This document shows, piece after piece, positions 1 to 5,095 of a stretch of 5,582 nucleotides of DNA; position 1 is the first letter of the stretch, and the number at the start of each line of letters is the position of its first letter. The stretch comes from CAZVIK01 sp964627045 (GTDB taxonomy: Bacteria > Acidobacteriota > Terriglobia > Bryobacterales > Bryobacteraceae). The notes under the pieces are model-generated. The model was not told the origin of the DNA and made no database searches. It worked only from the letters and a program-made list of their open reading frames with translations. Location of the stretch: assembly GCA_964627045.1 (NCBI GenBank), contig CAZVIK010000242.1, positions 1 to 5,582 on the forward strand, in the 5' to 3' direction. The translations under genes were made by a program, and so were the position numbers.

Positions 1-15
1 GATCCGGCGCCGGTA

Positions 16-49
16 GTGACTGGAGTTCAGACGTGTGCTCTTCCGATCT
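16..49 (+). other. Illumina adapter sequence (assembly artefact)
   Basis: These 34 bases, beginning GTGACTGGAGTTC and ending GCTCTTCCGATCT, match the Illumina TruSeq read-2/index adapter as I know it, so they are library sequence and not genome. Read through, they give the peptide starts MCSSDL and MLFRS, which are familiar false N-termini in metagenomic protein sets. Bases 1-15 lie on the outer side of the adapter and contain a perfect 10-bp palindrome (CCGGCGCCGG, 4-13). They may be index sequence or unrelated chimeric DNA and should not be trusted as contiguous with what follows. Genomic sequence should be taken to begin at about base 50. Confidence 0.96.
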
Positions 50-518
50 CCACCAGAGGCTCAAGGGCCTCGGCCAGTTGAGCCGCGAATCCTACGGCGG
101 CGTCCGGGCGGTGGCCGAACTGCTGAACCGCATGGATTCCGGCGCCAGCAAAGACATCCTGGAAAACATCGGAAAACAGGACGAAGGACTGCTCGGCCAA
201 ATCCGGCACCTCATGTTCGTGTTCGAGGACCTGCTGTTGATCGACCAGTCCGGGATCAAGGAACTGCTCAGCAAGGTGGACCGGAAGCTGCTCACCATGG
301 CGCTGAAGGGAACCAGCGACCAGCTCAAAAACCACCTACTCGGCTGCATGAGCCAGCGCGGCCGCGAAATGCTGGTCGAGGACATGGAGGCGCTCGGCCC
401 GGTGAAGATCAAAGAAGTCGAAGCCGCGCAACAGGCCATCATCGCCGTGGTGCGCGAACTGGAGAGCCAGGGCGTGCTCAGCCTCAAGGACGCCGCCGGC
501 GAGCAGTATGTCGTCTAG
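50..518 (+). CDS. fliG: Flagellar motor switch protein FliG, C-terminal part (5' truncated)
   Basis: FliG forms the top of the cytoplasmic C-ring, sits on the MS-ring protein FliF, and takes torque from the MotA stator. About 155 genomic residues remain, from His (51-53) to the TAG at 516-518; FliG is usually about 330-340 residues, so the N-terminal and much of the middle domain are missing. Visible are the middle-domain end (GGVRAVAELLN), the MFVFEDLLLID segment, and the C-terminal torque domain with ALKG, MSQRG, VED and GPVK. From family knowledge, these hold the charged torque residues (E. coli K264, R281, D288/D289, R297); here they read K, R, E/D and K, so charge is kept. The EHPQ motif falls in the missing part. 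The apparent GTG start at 33 lies in adapter sequence and is false. The gene end overlaps fliH by 11 nt. Truncation is an assembly edge, not a pseudogene. Confidence 0.95.
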
Positions 519-1134
519 GGTGCGCAAAGAGCCGGGCGATGCCGTGGCATGGCGTCCGGCGACCGAACTGCCGACCATGGCGCTGGCCGGGCGGGGCTTC
601 GCCGCGCCGCCGGGCCACGGCCGCGGCGCCGAGTTGACGCCGCACGAGGTCCAGGTTCAGGAGGCGCACCGGCGCGGATACCACGAGGGCGAGGCGGCGG
701 CCAAGGCCGCGGTCGATGCCGCCGTGAACCGGCTCGCGCAGGCCGTCGATTCGTTGGCCGGGTTGCGCAGCCGGGCGCGCCGCGAGGCCGAAGAGGACCT
801 GCTCCGGCTGGCCGTGGCCATCGCCCGGAGGATTTTGCACCGGGAGTTGAGCGTGGACCCCGAGGCGGTCGCCGGGTTGATCAAAGCCGCGCTCGATAAG
901 ATCCAGGGCCAGGAGGTCCATCGCGTGCGGCTCCATCCGGACCTGGAAGGCCCCGTGCGGCGCAGCCTGGAGCAGATGGCCGCCGGCCGGAACATCCAGA
1001 TCGCCGCCGACAGAAGCCGCCAGTTCGGCGACTTGGTGTTTGAGACCGAACGCGGCAGCCTGGACGCCTCCATCGAGACCCAACTTCAGGAAATCGGCCG
1101 CGGACTGGCCGACCGGCTGCGGGGGCGCGCGTGA
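508..1134 (+). CDS. fliH: Flagellar assembly protein FliH (export ATPase regulator/stator)
   Basis: FliH dimers bind the N-terminus of the FliI ATPase and tether it to the export gate and the C-ring, like the peripheral stalk of an ATP synthase. The 208-residue product is a normal length. The N-terminal ~45 residues are low-complexity with a single Trp (W15); in the family, N-terminal Trp residues dock on FlhA/FliN. A helical, Ala/Glu/Arg-rich stretch (about 46-110) includes the GxxxG-like GYHEG and the hallmark LAVAIARRILHREL (101-114). The C-terminal domain ends with FGDLVFETERGSLDASIETQ (173-192), matching the typical ETxxGxIDASIxTQL signature. The ATG at 508 lies inside the end of fliG (ATGTCGTCTAG), indicating translational coupling. 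No strong Shine-Dalgarno precedes it. The stop overlaps the fliI start. Confidence 0.95.
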   Translation: MSSRVRKEPGDAVAWRPATELPTMALAGRGFAAPPGHGRGAELTPHEVQVQEAHRRGYHEGEAAAKAAVDAAVNRLAQAVDSLAGLRSRARREAEEDLLRLAVAIARRILHRELSVDPEAVAGLIKAALDKIQGQEVHRVRLHPDLEGPVRRSLEQMAAGRNIQIAADRSRQFGDLVFETERGSLDASIETQLQEIGRGLADRLRGRA

Positions 1135-2459
1135 AAGACGGCCGCATCCAACTCGGCCCCTACATCGAGGACCTGCGAACGCTGGACACCATGCGCTGGA
1201 CCGGCGAGGTGATCGACCTGGTCGGACTGCTGGTCGAATCGCGCGGCCCGGTGGCGGCGATCGGCGACTTCTGCGAAATCCACGCCTCCGGTGGCCAGCG
1301 CGTCCGCGCGCAGGTCATCGGGTTCCGCGACGGGCGGGTGCTCTCGATGCCCCTGGAGGAGATCTCCGGGATTCAGCCGGGCGACCCGGTGGTAGCGCGC
1401 AGCGAGGCGGCGCGCGTTGAGGTCGGCCCCGCGCTGCTTGGCCGCGTCCTGGACGGCTTCGGACTCCCGCTGGACGGCGGTCCCGAAATCGACGGCGAGG
1501 CGAGCTACGACCTTTACAAAGAGCCACCCAACCCGCTGGAGCGCGAACACATCGTCCACCCGCTGGTCACCAGCGTGCGCGCCATCGACAGCCTGCTGCC
1601 CATCGGAAAAGGCCAGCGGGTCGGCATCTTCGGTGGGAGCGGCGTGGGCAAGAGCACGCTGCTCGGCGCCATGAGCCGCCACAACTCGGCCGACGTGAGC
1701 GTCATCGCCCTGGTCGGTGAACGCAACCGCGAGGTGCGCGCCTTCATCGACCACGAGTTGGGAAAGGAGGGACTGGAGCGGTCGGTGGTGGTTGTGGCGA
1801 CCTCGGACCGGCCCGCGCCGCTGCGCGTGCGCGCCTGCTTCGTGGCTCTGGCGGTGGCCGAGTACTTCCGCGATCGCGGCGCCGACGTGCTGCTGGTGAT
1901 GGACTCGGTGACGCGCCTGGCCATGGCGCAGCGGGAAATCGGGCTGGCCGCCGGGGAGCCGCCGAGCCAGAAAGGATACACGCCCTCGGTATTCAACCTG
2001 CTCCCCAAGGTGTTTGAGCGCGCGGGCAACTTCCGCCGCGGCTCGATCACTGGCTTCTTCACGGTCCTCGTCGAAGGCGACGATTTCACCGAACCGATCT
2101 GCGACGCGGTGCGCGCGATTCTGGACGGCCACATCGTGCTGAGCCGGCAACTGGCCGCCCAGGGGCACTACCCGGCCATCGACATCTTGAACTCGGTGAG
2201 CCGGCTGACTTCGCAGGTGGCCTCTCGCGATCAGCGGCGCTGGGCCTCCAAGGTCCGCGAGGCGATGGCCACCTACCAGCAGGCCGAGGACCTGATCCAG
2301 CTCGGCGCGTACGTATCCGGGACAAACCCGGCGCTGGACGGTGTCCTGCGTACCCGCGCCGACCTGGTTGGTTTCCTGCGGCAGGAGCCCGACGAGAGCT
2401 CCCCGGCACAGGAGACGCTGGCCAAGCTCAACACGCTCGCCGGCGCGCTGCCGGGATAG
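1131..2459 (+). CDS. fliI: Flagellum-specific export ATPase FliI
   Basis: FliI is the hexameric ATPase of the flagellar type III export apparatus, related to the F1 beta subunit; it helps unload chaperones and feed substrates to the FlhA/FlhB gate at the membrane. The 442 residues match the family length. The N-terminal barrel domain spans about 1-95; the nucleotide-binding domain follows, with Walker A GGSGVGKST (168-176), catalytic Glu in GERNREV (E197), Walker B VLLVMDSVTR (253-262), then GLAAGEPPSQKGYTPSVF, VLVEGDDFTEPI and LAAQGHYPAIDIL. The helical C-terminal domain (about 365-442) includes YQQAEDLIQLGAY. The position usually occupied by Gly in GERGREV is Asn (199). The start is GTG in a GTGA overlap with the fliH stop. 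A type III secretion (SctN) homologue is the alternative, but the fliG/H/J neighbours settle it as flagellar. Confidence 0.97.
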   Translation: MKDGRIQLGPYIEDLRTLDTMRWTGEVIDLVGLLVESRGPVAAIGDFCEIHASGGQRVRAQVIGFRDGRVLSMPLEEISGIQPGDPVVARSEAARVEVGPALLGRVLDGFGLPLDGGPEIDGEASYDLYKEPPNPLEREHIVHPLVTSVRAIDSLLPIGKGQRVGIFGGSGVGKSTLLGAMSRHNSADVSVIALVGERNREVRAFIDHELGKEGLERSVVVVATSDRPAPLRVRACFVALAVAEYFRDRGADVLLVMDSVTRLAMAQREIGLAAGEPPSQKGYTPSVFNLLPKVFERAGNFRRGSITGFFTVLVEGDDFTEPICDAVRAILDGHIVLSRQLAAQGHYPAIDILNSVSRLTSQVASRDQRRWASKVREAMATYQQAEDLIQLGAYVSGTNPALDGVLRTRADLVGFLRQEPDESSPAQETLAKLNTLAGALPG

Positions 2460-2471
2460 CGCGGGACCTCG

Positions 2472-2933
2472 ATGAAACCGTTCCGGTTCCGGTTGGAGAG
2501 GGTGCTGGCCTGGCGGCGCACCGAACTGGAGGTCGAGCAGTTCAAGACCCGGCAACTGGCCGCGGGGCTGGAACGCATCGAGCAGGCGCGGTATCAACTG
2601 CTGGCCGCCAGGGCCGCGTCGGAACGGTCGGTCCTCGACGCCGGCCGTGTCGATGGCCTGGACCTGGAAGCCCACGCGAGCCATCTCGCGCTGCTGGCCC
2701 GGCGGGACCGGGAACTGCAAGCCCGGCGCGTGGAAGCCGAACGGAGCCTGGCCGCGCAGCGCGCGAAGCTGGTCGAAGCCCAACGCCGCTGCCGCCTGCT
2801 CGAACGCCTTCGCGGACGGCGGCTGGAGGAATGGCAGGCTGAGGCGAGCCGGGAACTGGAAAACTTCGCCGCCGAAACGCACCTGGCGCGCTGGACGCCG
2901 CCGCGAGGAGCCGCCCCGCAAAGAAAGCCCTAA
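2472..2933 (+). CDS. fliJ: Flagellar export protein FliJ
   Basis: FliJ is a small antiparallel coiled coil that inserts into the FliI ring like the gamma subunit of ATP synthase, contacts FlhA, and helps cycle export chaperones. The 153-residue product begins FRFRLERVLAWRRTELE (4-20), matching the family's opening pattern. It is then almost entirely charged helix rich in Arg, Glu, Leu and Ala, with repeated R/E spacing (about 15-135), and ends LLERLRGRRLEEW plus a short Pro/Arg tail. Family members diverge strongly, so the call rests on the N-terminal pattern, length, coiled-coil character and position 12 nt after fliI. Its TAA stop (2931-2933) lies within the -35 box of a candidate promoter, and the next ORF continues in the same frame. 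Confidence 0.92.
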   Translation: MKPFRFRLERVLAWRRTELEVEQFKTRQLAAGLERIEQARYQLLAARAASERSVLDAGRVDGLDLEAHASHLALLARRDRELQARRVEAERSLAAQRAKLVEAQRRCRLLERLRGRRLEEWQAEASRELENFAAETHLARWTPPRGAAPQRKP

Positions 2934-2960
2934 AACGCGCCACACGCCGCCGATGAGTGG
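2931..2960 (+). promoter_or_regulatory. Candidate sigma-28 (FliA) promoter upstream of the unknown ORF
   Basis: TAAA (2931-2934), 14 nt, then GCCGATGA (2949-2956) followed by GTGG. The E. coli FliA consensus as I recall it is TAAA-N15-GCCGATAA, so this is 4/4 in the -35 core and 7/8 in the -10, with a spacer one base shorter. The -35 includes the fliJ stop codon. A start site 6-8 nt past the -10 falls at about 2962-2964, on or just before the GTG at 2964. Three other sites in the window share the pattern and the trailing GKGG. No transcription evidence is available. Confidence 0.6.
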
Positions 2961-2963
2961 CTC

Positions 2964-3257
2964 GTGGACGAGTTCCTGCGCAACGGCCAGAACCTTCTTG
3001 AGACCGCCGGGGCGGCGCGCGCCGGCGCCGGCGTGTCCGGCCCGCTTTCGATCCTGATCGGCGCCGACGGGGCGATCCGCACGATTCAGCACACAGATTG
3101 GCCGCTGGAATCGCTCGCCCGCGAGCACGGCGCGCGGTTGGCCTACCGCGTCAGCCGCGCCAGCGGCAAGGTCCGCGTGGAGGGTCGTGGGCCCGGCCGC
3201 ACCCTGCTGTTGGAATGCACTCTCCCCGGCGTTCCTCCCACCCCCCGCCTTTGGTAA
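2964..3257 (+). CDS. Conserved-looking protein of unknown function, flagellar locus
   Basis: I do not recognise a named family. From GTG at 2964 it gives 97 residues with no signal peptide or membrane segment. It opens with a short helix (DEFLRNGQNLLETAG), a Gly/Ala linker, and an apparent alpha/beta core: GPLSILIGADGAIRTI, a helix around DWPLESLAREHGARLAY, then alternating strands RVSRASGKVRVEGRG and RTLLLEC. The tail (LPGVPPTPRLW) looks unstructured. I recall similar small proteins following fliJ in acidobacterial genomes, but this is unverified. It lies in the same frame as fliJ, separated by TAA and 10 codons, with no other in-frame ATG/GTG/TTG between them. No clear Shine-Dalgarno precedes GTG; a sigma-28-like promoter does. 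Codon usage matches its neighbours. A role as export accessory, anti-sigma factor or chaperone is possible, but it lacks recognisable FlgM sequence features. Confidence 0.7.
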   Translation: MDEFLRNGQNLLETAGAARAGAGVSGPLSILIGADGAIRTIQHTDWPLESLAREHGARLAYRVSRASGKVRVEGRGPGRTLLLECTLPGVPPTPRLW

Positions 3258-3272
3258 CCTGGAAGTCTTCGC

Positions 3273-3277
3273 GAGGA
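3273..3277 (+). promoter_or_regulatory. Ribosome binding site deciding the cyclophilin start
   Basis: GAGGA lies 9 nt before ATG 3287. The frame is open upstream to 3098, but that extension reads across the unknown ORF in another frame. The Shine-Dalgarno, together with the signal peptide beginning at this ATG, fixes the start here. Confidence 0.75.
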
Positions 3278-3286
3278 TACCAACCC

Positions 3287-3937
3287 ATGATTCGACTGTT
3301 TTGCGGATTCGCCTTGGCGGCTGCCATGTTTGCACAAGAAAGTAAACCCATTCCCGCGGCCACCGAGGAACAGGCCAAAGGGCGCAAGAACGGCCTCTAC
3401 GCGGTCATCAACACCTCGATGGGCCCGATCACGGCCCAGTTGTTTGAGAAGGAATCGCCGGAGACGGTGAAGAGCTTCGTCGCCCTGGCGCTCGGCAACA
3501 AGCCCTGGCGCGACCCGCGTTCCCGCCAGACCAAGACGACTCCCCTGTATGACGGCACCATCTTCCACCGCGTCATTCCGGGATTCATGATCCAGGGCGG
3601 GGACCCGCTCGGGACCGGGACCGGCGACGGCGGCTTCACCTTGCCCGACGAATGGAACCGCTCCTCGCTCGATTTCGCGGTAGCCGGCCGCCTGGCCATG
3701 GCCAACGCCGGACCGAAGACCACCAGCACGCAGTTCTTCATCACCGAGGTGCCGGTGACCTACCTGAATAACCAGCACACCATCTTCGGACAGGTGGTGG
3801 ACGGCTTCCCGCTGGTCGGCAAGATCGCCCGCGTGGCTCGCGACGCCAACGACAGGCCGAAGACGCCGGTCGTCCTGCAAAACATCCAGGTCTTCCGCGT
3901 CGGCCCGCCCCCGGAGGCGCCCGCCGCCAAGAAGTAG
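3287..3937 (+). CDS. Exported cyclophilin-type peptidyl-prolyl cis-trans isomerase
   Basis: The enzyme isomerises Xaa-Pro bonds and assists folding; the export signal places it in the periplasm, like PpiA. The 216-residue precursor begins MIRLFCGFALAAAMFAQ, a typical signal peptide with likely cleavage after MFA (residue 16). The cyclophilin fold spans about 36-206. It contains FHRVIPGFMIQGGDP (93-107), with the catalytic Arg95 and the F100/Q103 equivalents of human CypA R55, F60 and Q63; LAMANAGPKTTSTQFFI (136-152), with the QFF triad; and YLNNQHTIFGQV (159-170). The position of CypA W121, important for cyclosporin binding, is Tyr159. A ~14-residue insertion-like segment (71-86, NKPWRDPRSRQTKTTP) precedes YDGTIFH, as in some exported bacterial cyclophilins. 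It lies 29 nt after the unknown ORF, possibly co-transcribed, and is convergent with the transglycosylase gene. A short Pro/Ala/Lys tail ends the protein. Confidence 0.94.
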   Translation: MIRLFCGFALAAAMFAQESKPIPAATEEQAKGRKNGLYAVINTSMGPITAQLFEKESPETVKSFVALALGNKPWRDPRSRQTKTTPLYDGTIFHRVIPGFMIQGGDPLGTGTGDGGFTLPDEWNRSSLDFAVAGRLAMANAGPKTTSTQFFITEVPVTYLNNQHTIFGQVVDGFPLVGKIARVARDANDRPKTPVVLQNIQVFRVGPPPEAPAAKK

Positions 3938-3947
3938 GCGCCCGTTT
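3938..3947. other. Convergent gene junction, no terminator visible
   Basis: Only 10 nt separate the TAG of the cyclophilin gene from the TGA of the transglycosylase gene on the other strand. I see no GC-rich inverted repeat with a T tract in or around it. The two transcripts probably overlap at their 3' ends, or terminate by a factor-dependent route. Confidence 0.5.
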
Positions 3948-4601
3948 TCAGTCCCGGAGCGCCGCGACGCCCCCGAGCCGTTTGAGGATCCGCTCGACGT
4001 AGTTCTGCGTCTCGGCGATCGGCGGGATGCCCATGATCTGGTCCACGCGCGTGGGGCCCGCGTTGTAGGCCCCCAACGCCAGTCCCAGGTCGCCGCCGTA
4101 GCGCAGCAGGAGTTGTTTCAGATAACGGCTACCCCCGTCGATGTTCTGCTCCGGATCGAAGGGATCTTCCACTTCCAGGTCCCGCGCCGTCGCGGGCATC
4201 AACTGCATCAGGCCGAGGGCGCCCTTGGCCGACACCGCGCACGGGTAGAAGGACGACTCTTGTCCGATCACCGCCCGAAGCAGTTCCGCCGCCAGCCCAA
4301 CCTTGGCACTCGCCATTTCGATTAGCGGGGCCAGTTGCGGCTCGGGCATCGGGCCACACCCTGCGAACGCGGCCGGCGCAGCCGTGGCCTGAAACGCCGC
4401 CGGCGTCCCAAACAGGGCGATCTCGCCGCCCGCCGCCTTGGGAGTACGGCGGAGTGCGGCTGCGGCGCGCTGCCGGGCAACGGAGTCATGCATCCGGCGG
4501 ACGCTGGCGGTTTGCGCACGCCTGGCGGCTTCCTGTTGGGCCCGGTCCGGGCCACCGCCGAATACCGGAACAATCAGGATCAAACCGAGTGCGAAACGCA
4601 T
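3948..4601 (-). CDS. Exported lytic transglycosylase, SLT family (LysM-less)
   Basis: This enzyme would cleave the glycan strand of peptidoglycan between MurNAc and GlcNAc, forming 1,6-anhydroMurNAc, in the periplasm. The 217-residue precursor starts MRFALGLILIVPVFGGG, a short signal-like hydrophobic segment. A poorly conserved Ala/Arg-rich linker (about 18-85) follows. The catalytic domain (about 86-205) has AELLRAVIGQESSFYP with catalytic Glu115, then SAKGALGLMQLMPATA (124-139), FDPEQNIDGGSRYL (148-161), LGAYNAGP (176-183) and the ending IAETQNYVERIL (195-206). Two Cys residues (C82 and C121) could form a disulphide. The ATG at 4601 is chosen over upstream in-frame starts to 4922, because those overlap flaG and lack the signal and ribosome site; AGGGGAG stands just before this ATG. 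Flanking flagellar genes and a sigma-28-like promoter suggest a flagellum-related role, such as clearing peptidoglycan for the rod. A general murein-turnover role is the alternative. Confidence 0.92.
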   Translation of the reverse strand: MRFALGLILIVPVFGGGPDRAQQEAARRAQTASVRRMHDSVARQRAAAALRRTPKAAGGEIALFGTPAAFQATAAPAAFAGCGPMPEPQLAPLIEMASAKVGLAAELLRAVIGQESSFYPCAVSAKGALGLMQLMPATARDLEVEDPFDPEQNIDGGSRYLKQLLLRYGGDLGLALGAYNAGPTRVDQIMGIPPIAETQNYVERILKRLGGVAALRD

Positions 4602-4604
4602 TGT

Positions 4605-4611
4605 CTCCCCT
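4605..4611 (-). promoter_or_regulatory. Ribosome binding site for the transglycosylase gene
   Basis: Read on the - strand this is AGGGGAG, followed by ACA and the ATG at 4601. The spacing from the GGGG core (4607-4610) to ATG is 5 nt, slightly short. The same bases directly follow and partly overlap the candidate sigma-28 -10 box. A transcript from that promoter would therefore lack this site, and the site would serve transcripts starting further upstream. Confidence 0.6.
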
Positions 4612-4636
4612 AATCGGCGCCCGAGCCGCGCTTTTT
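4607..4636 (-). promoter_or_regulatory. Candidate sigma-28 (FliA) promoter of the transglycosylase gene
   Basis: On the - strand: AAAA (4636-4633), 14 nt, GCCGATTA (4618-4611), then GGGG (4610-4607). This is 3/4 in the -35 core and 7/8 in the -10, with the same 14-nt spacer as the other three sites. The predicted start is at about 4603-4605, only 1-4 nt before the ATG, which would give an almost leaderless message. It stands back-to-back with the flaG promoter: the two -35 boxes are 7 nt apart. Confidence 0.5.
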
Positions 4637-4643
4637 CGCCGCT

Positions 4644-4673
4644 CAAAATGCGCCCCCTTCCTCCGATGAGTGG
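4644..4673 (+). promoter_or_regulatory. Candidate sigma-28 (FliA) promoter of flaG
   Basis: CAAA (4644-4647), 14 nt, TCCGATGA (4662-4669), then GTGG (4670-4673). Matches are 3/4 and 6/8 to the enteric FliA consensus. The 11 bases CCGATGAGTGG are identical to those at the promoter before the unknown ORF. The predicted start at about 4675-4677 gives a leader of roughly 66-68 nt before the flaG ATG. flaG is a typical late, FliA-dependent gene in other bacteria, which supports the call. Confidence 0.6.
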
Positions 4674-4742
4674 GACGAGGGAGATTCCCGGAACGCGGCC
4701 GGGCCGGCGGGCGCGCCGCGCGGGTTCTTCGAGGAGCAGGAT

Positions 4743-5024
4743 ATGGATATCGCACCTTTGCAGTCCAGAGCCACGCCGGTCGCCGTGGATGTAGCCGCGC
4801 CGGTAGACGCGCAGGCAGCCGCCCGGAACCGCGAGGTCATCCAGGCCGTCAAGGCCGTCAACGCCAGCGAGATGTTCGGCACCCGCAGCGAGCTGACATT
4901 CTCGATGGATCGCCAGTCCCAACGCCTGGTGATCCGTCTGGTCGACAAGGAAACCAAGGACGTCATCCGGCAGTTTCCCCCGGAGTACGTGCTGCGCATG
5001 GCCGAAGACATCGCTGTCGCCTGA
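4743..5024 (+). CDS. flaG: FlaG family flagellar protein
   Basis: FlaG proteins are small factors encoded beside flagellin and cap genes; they affect filament length or flagellin handling, but the mechanism is not well defined. The 93-residue product has a variable Ala/Val/Asp-rich N-terminus (1-28), then NREVIQAVKAVNASEMFG and the family core ELTFSMDRQSQRLVIRLVD (50-68), TKDVIRQFPPEYVLRMAE (71-88). The core reads as strand-strand-helix, and the VIRQxPPE motif is the clearest family mark. ATG 4743 is preceded by GAGGAG (4731-4736) with a 6-nt spacer. It lies 71 nt upstream of fliS, with its own sigma-28-like promoter. In many genomes fliD stands between flaG and fliS; here it does not. Confidence 0.9.
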   Translation: MDIAPLQSRATPVAVDVAAPVDAQAAARNREVIQAVKAVNASEMFGTRSELTFSMDRQSQRLVIRLVDKETKDVIRQFPPEYVLRMAEDIAVA

Positions 5025-5049
5025 CGCGGCGGCGCGGCGAAATCGGCGC

Positions 5050-5079
5050 TACAAACGCCGGGCGCGCGCCGATAAGTGG
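5050..5079 (+). promoter_or_regulatory. Candidate sigma-28 (FliA) promoter of fliS
   Basis: TACA (5050-5053), 14 nt, GCCGATAA (5068-5075), then GTGG (5076-5079). The -10 box is an exact match to the FliA consensus, and the -35 core is 3/4. The predicted start at about 5081-5083 gives a leader of only 13-15 nt, which still includes the Shine-Dalgarno. This promoter would let fliS be transcribed independently of flaG. Confidence 0.65.
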
Positions 5080-5082
5080 TAC

Positions 5083-5088
5083 AGGAGG
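5083..5088 (+). promoter_or_regulatory. Strong ribosome binding site of fliS
   Basis: AGGAGG, a perfect Shine-Dalgarno, with 7 nt to ATG 5096. It fixes the fliS start although the frame stays open upstream to 4670 through flaG in another frame. It is the strongest ribosome site in the window. Confidence 0.85.
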
Positions 5089-5095
5089 CAGCAAG

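Noticed and set aside
33..50. GTG start and N-terminal MCSSDL for fliG
   Set aside because: These codons come from the Illumina adapter; the true fliG start is outside the window.
3098..3286. N-terminal extension of the cyclophilin gene
   Set aside because: It reads the unknown ORF out of frame, is Arg/Pro-rich, and places the signal peptide internally.
1086..3335. A 749-codon open frame on the - strand
   Set aside because: It lies antisense to fliH/fliI/fliJ and the unknown ORF, all of which are supported by family motifs. Long antisense frames are common in GC-rich coding DNA, and its translation is low-complexity with no recognisable domain.
3908..3945. Repeated GGCGCCCG near the end of the cyclophilin gene
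   Set aside because: It is a short direct repeat of GC-rich sequence, not inverted, with no hairpin; probably chance.
4602..4922. N-terminal extension of the transglycosylase gene to 4922
   Set aside because: It would overlap flaG antisense and remove the signal peptide from the N-terminus. The ATG at 4601 has a ribosome site and begins the signal-like segment.
5044..5060. Short inverted repeat CGGCG/CGCCG with a 7-nt loop after flaG, as a terminator
   Set aside because: The stem is only 5 bp and no T tract follows; it overlaps the fliS -35 region, so it is not credible as an intrinsic terminator.
4670..5095. N-terminal extension of fliS through flaG
   Set aside because: It is an out-of-frame reading of flaG; AGGAGG and the FliS family start point to 5096.
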